IMG/VR virus record: IMGVR_UViG_3300005289_000059
Coordinates: 1-46,825 of that record
From: a virus
DNA: 46,825 nucleotides
Direction: 5' to 3' (one strand)
In this document: positions 44,851 through 46,825 of the stretch, piece by piece
How positions within the stretch are numbered: the stretch's first letter is position 1
Layout: each line of letters opens with the position of its first letter
Translations under genes and position numbers: made by a program
Notes under the pieces: model-generated
The model's database searches: none
Told to the model about the DNA's origin: nothing
What the model saw: the letters and a program-made list of their open reading frames with translations, nothing else

Positions 44851-45869
44851 TAGGCGGCGCTTTCCGCGTCGGCGGCCTTCAGCTCGGCCTCGCGCTTCTC
44901 CAGCACTTCCTTGACGGCCAGGGCGTCGCTCATCGCGCGCGCCCAGAACTCTTGCATAGCGGCGCGGTTGATGTCCCTGAACCAGCGCAGGTGCGCGGCG
45001 CTGGTGAACTTCTTGGCCTGCTCGAAAAGGCGGTCGGCGATCTTGCCGAGCTGCACGCTCTCCAGGGCGCCGTTCGGCTCGAACTGGAAGAGGATGCCCG
45101 ACGTGCCGCCGATGCGAAGAAGGCGTTGCTCCACGCCGGCAGCCTCGACCACTTCGGACGGCATGAGGTCGCGGACCGACGCTTGGTCCATTTCGGCGTG
45201 CTCGTAGAGGTTCGACAGGTCTTCGGGGAAGGCCTTGCGGAGGGCTTGGCTCTCGGCGCACTTGGCCAGCATCAAGCGGCCCATCTTGCCCCACTGGCCA
45301 GACGTATCGAGTTGGCGCACGACCTGGGCGCCGGCCTGGCGCGGGACCTTCTTCTTCTTGGGTTTGCCGCTGTCGGGCCACGTCTCGCCGGTATCGACCC
45401 AGTCGAAGCCGCCCTCGACCTCTTCCTTCATGGGAGCGAACTCGTCCCAGTAGGCGACGCCGGCCACGGGACGCCAGCCGCCTTCGCGGGAAGCGTCGGC
45501 TATGAAGATCTTCACGACCGCCTTGACCAGACCGAGGGGGTTGTCGAGGCCCTTCAGGTCCGCGTCATAGGTGAACTCGGGCTCGTTCTCGTCGGGGCGG
45601 TAGCGGTTGCTGCGGGCGGCGATGGCGCGGAAGCCGTCGATGCCGGTGATGATCGTCATCCGGCGCTTCTCGGGATCGTTCTTGCTGTAGACGACGGCCA
45701 TGATCTGCTTGCGCAGCGGGTCCAGGCCGGTGTTGCGAGCGACGCTGACGAACAGGTTGAACTCGTCGCTGTTGGTGTCCTTGGCGACGGTGTTCTTGAT
45801 GAGCGTGATCTGAGCGGCCGAAAAGCCGCTGCTGGTGCTGTTGAGCGCGACGACGTTGTTCATGGTCAT
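44850..45869 (-). CDS. bet: Bet/RecT-type single-strand annealing protein
   Basis: 339 residues. FVSVARNTGLDPLRKQIMAV, KRRMTIITGIDGFRAIAARS and LMLAKCAESQALRKAFPEDL are the signatures of the RecT/Bet family, which anneals complementary strands during phage recombination and replication. The length is normal with a C-terminal charged helix. No 5'-3' exonuclease (lambda exo/RecE) gene is visible inside the window. Confidence 0.9.
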   Translation of the reverse strand: MTMNNVVALNSTSSGFSAAQITLIKNTVAKDTNSDEFNLFVSVARNTGLDPLRKQIMAVVYSKNDPEKRRMTIITGIDGFRAIAARSNRYRPDENEPEFTYDADLKGLDNPLGLVKAVVKIFIADASREGGWRPVAGVAYWDEFAPMKEEVEGGFDWVDTGETWPDSGKPKKKKVPRQAGAQVVRQLDTSGQWGKMGRLMLAKCAESQALRKAFPEDLSNLYEHAEMDQASVRDLMPSEVVEAAGVEQRLLRIGGTSGILFQFEPNGALESVQLGKIADRLFEQAKKFTSAAHLRWFRDINRAAMQEFWARAMSDALAVKEVLEKREAELKAADAESAA

Positions 45870-46435
45870 TTCACCCGGATCGTGAGGGAGGGGGCGGCGT
45901 TCGACAGGGTCGCGCCGGGGATTTCGGGGGGCAGGGCGGCCAAGGCCTCGGCGCGGGCGTCGGGGTCTTCCGGCAGGGCGTCGATGGCCCTGCGGCGCTC
46001 GCGCAGCGCTTCGGTCAGGGCCTTCTTGTCGAGCGAGGGCGCGCCGGCCTTCCAGTATTGGGCCGGAATTTCAGCCTCGGTCTCGACGACCAGCACCGGC
46101 GCCCGCTTTGTCAGCGACAGCGTCCCGGCCGGACGCTCCAGCTTCGTGTCGATTTCGGCGATCATGAGCGCCTGTTCGATCAGGGCGCGGTCGGACTTGA
46201 TGCGCTGCTCGAACCGGGTCTTGCGCGCCTCCAGGTCGCCGATGACGGCCTCGCAACCGCGCACCAAGGCCTGGTCGTTGGCCATGCGCGCCAGGACGGC
46301 GTCGATGGTCTCGAACAGGTCCGTCTCGCCCTCAATGGTGTCGATGATCAGGGCGTCGTCGGGGTCCAGGGCGCGGATACTATCCACCAGGGACTTGGCG
46401 GCCTGGGCGGCGCGGATCGGGTCGATGTAGCTCAC
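45866..46435 (-). CDS. Gp157-family protein
   Basis: 189 residues. LIIDTIEGETDLFETIDAVL, LEARKTRFEQRIKSDRALIE, then LERPAGTLSLTKRAP and the terminal PSLTIR match the Siphovirus Gp157 family. It is long-coiled-coil and usually lies beside single-strand annealing proteins, as here (ATGA overlap with bet). One streptococcal member has been linked to phage resistance; the molecular role is unclear. Confidence 0.82.
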   Translation of the reverse strand: MSYIDPIRAAQAAKSLVDSIRALDPDDALIIDTIEGETDLFETIDAVLARMANDQALVRGCEAVIGDLEARKTRFEQRIKSDRALIEQALMIAEIDTKLERPAGTLSLTKRAPVLVVETEAEIPAQYWKAGAPSLDKKALTEALRERRRAIDALPEDPDARAEALAALPPEIPGATLSNAAPSLTIRVK

Positions 46436-46632
46436 GGCTTGCCTTTCAGTTCGCCAAGCCGACGCACATAGGCAGCGCGAGCAGCGGCGTAGGTTGGCGG
46501 GTCGAGACCCTGGAAGGCGGAGGCGTTGACCGCTCCGAAGGCCTGGAGGTCGGGAATTGTCCGCGCGAGGTCGCAGGCCATTTTGATGAGGGCGACGGCT
46601 CGGGCATCAGGAAGAGCGGGCTCATCGGCCAT
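46432..46632 (-). CDS. Small helical early protein
   Basis: 66 residues, ATGA-coupled to the Gp157 gene. Helical (AVALIKMACDLARTIPDLQA and YAAARAAYVRRLGELKGKP). It overlaps the upstream membrane protein gene by 11 bases. Function unknown. Confidence 0.55.
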   Translation of the reverse strand: MADEPALPDARAVALIKMACDLARTIPDLQAFGAVNASAFQGLDPPTYAAARAAYVRRLGELKGKP

Positions 46633-46819
46633 GCTTCCGGCGACGCAGGTTGGCGATGATCAGCAGGCCGCAGCCGGCCAGGATGACGCCATAGACCAGC
46701 ATCGCTTGAGCGGGCCGGGGCAGGAGCAGGAAGAACACCGCTCCGCCGCCGATCGCCATGATGGTCGACACAAACAGCAGGCCGTGGCGCACGTCCTTCC
46801 AGAACAAGCTCTGGTCCAA
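46622..46819 (-). CDS. Two-helix small membrane protein
   Basis: 65 residues. Hydrophobic helices at about 11-32 (GLLFVSTIMAIGGGAVFFLL) and 37-58 (QAMLVYGVILAGCGLLIIAN), basic C-terminus. The start lies 6 bases from the window edge, so promoter and RBS are only partly visible. Function unknown. Confidence 0.6.
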   Translation of the reverse strand: MDQSLFWKDVRHGLLFVSTIMAIGGGAVFFLLLPRPAQAMLVYGVILAGCGLLIIANLRRRKHGR

Positions 46820-46825
46820 GGTCCG

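Noticed and set aside
44952-46430. A 492-codon plus-strand frame across bet and Gp157
   Set aside because: It is antisense to two well-recognised families and low in complexity; a composition artefact.

Overview
The window is most of the genome of a temperate, short-tailed (P22-type podovirus) phage of a high-GC alphaproteobacterium, most likely a member of the Caulobacterales. Seen directly: a P22-family portal, a scaffold, a P22-type coat protein, a head-tail adaptor, a gp10-like tail hub, ejection proteins, a spike esterase, a tyrosine integrase and a tRNA-Val(UAC) 3' fragment flanked by repeated arm-type sequences (an attP). The host assignment is inferred from GC content, TTGACG-type -35 boxes, probable leaderless starts and the style of the small proteins. 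Phage genes lie on both sides of the attP and the leftmost gene is truncated, so this is a slice of a circularly permuted phage genome rather than an integrated prophage with host flanks. The repressor/immunity region and the start of the replication gene are not in the window.

Layout. 0-2.2 kb (+): tail of the replication module and a NusG-paralogue. 2.2-2.55 kb: a tRNA-like gene with an over-long acceptor stem, its own promoter and a downstream hairpin. 2.57-4.1 kb: very small genes. 4.1-15.5 kb: terminase, decoration-like protein, glycosyltransferase, portal, scaffold, coat, adaptor and a polyglycine fibre. 15.5-22.1 kb: tail hub and ejection proteins. 22.0-22.8 kb (-): a moron of lipoprotein, small protein and ribbon-helix-helix (RHH) regulator. 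22.87-26.8 kb (+): conserved phage proteins and a tail spike with an SGNH/SASA esterase. 26.8-27.5 kb: RHH gene and a highly structured non-coding stretch with its own promoter. 27.5-30.6 kb (+): lysis cassette of two holin-like proteins, an HTH-metallophosphoesterase, endolysin and nested spanins. 30.7-34.4 kb (-): sixteen mostly tiny genes behind one divergent promoter/operator region. 34.5-35.3 kb (+): RHH protein and a SLOG-fold protein. 35.3-36.2 kb: tRNA-like hairpins and attP. 36.2-38.7 kb: RHH, small genes, integrase and an excisionase-like gene. 38.7-46.8 kb (-): early operon with a Lar-like protein, many small zinc proteins, a PP-loop (PAPS-reductase-like) protein, two HNH nucleases, NinB, Bet and Gp157.

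How it works together (inference): the leftward early operon supplies recombination (Bet, Gp157, NinB), and the rightward operon ends replication and makes a NusG-like factor positioned to let polymerase read into the long late operon. Late genes build a podovirus whose spike deacetylates a surface glycan. Four RHH proteins are spread over the genome. Three sit beside a palindrome that overlaps or adjoins a promoter, which suggests local autoregulated switches. The most unusual content is non-coding: the tRNA-like gene at 2.39 kb, the structured RNA at 27.1-27.4 kb, the twin T-loop hairpins at 35.4 kb, and the attP.
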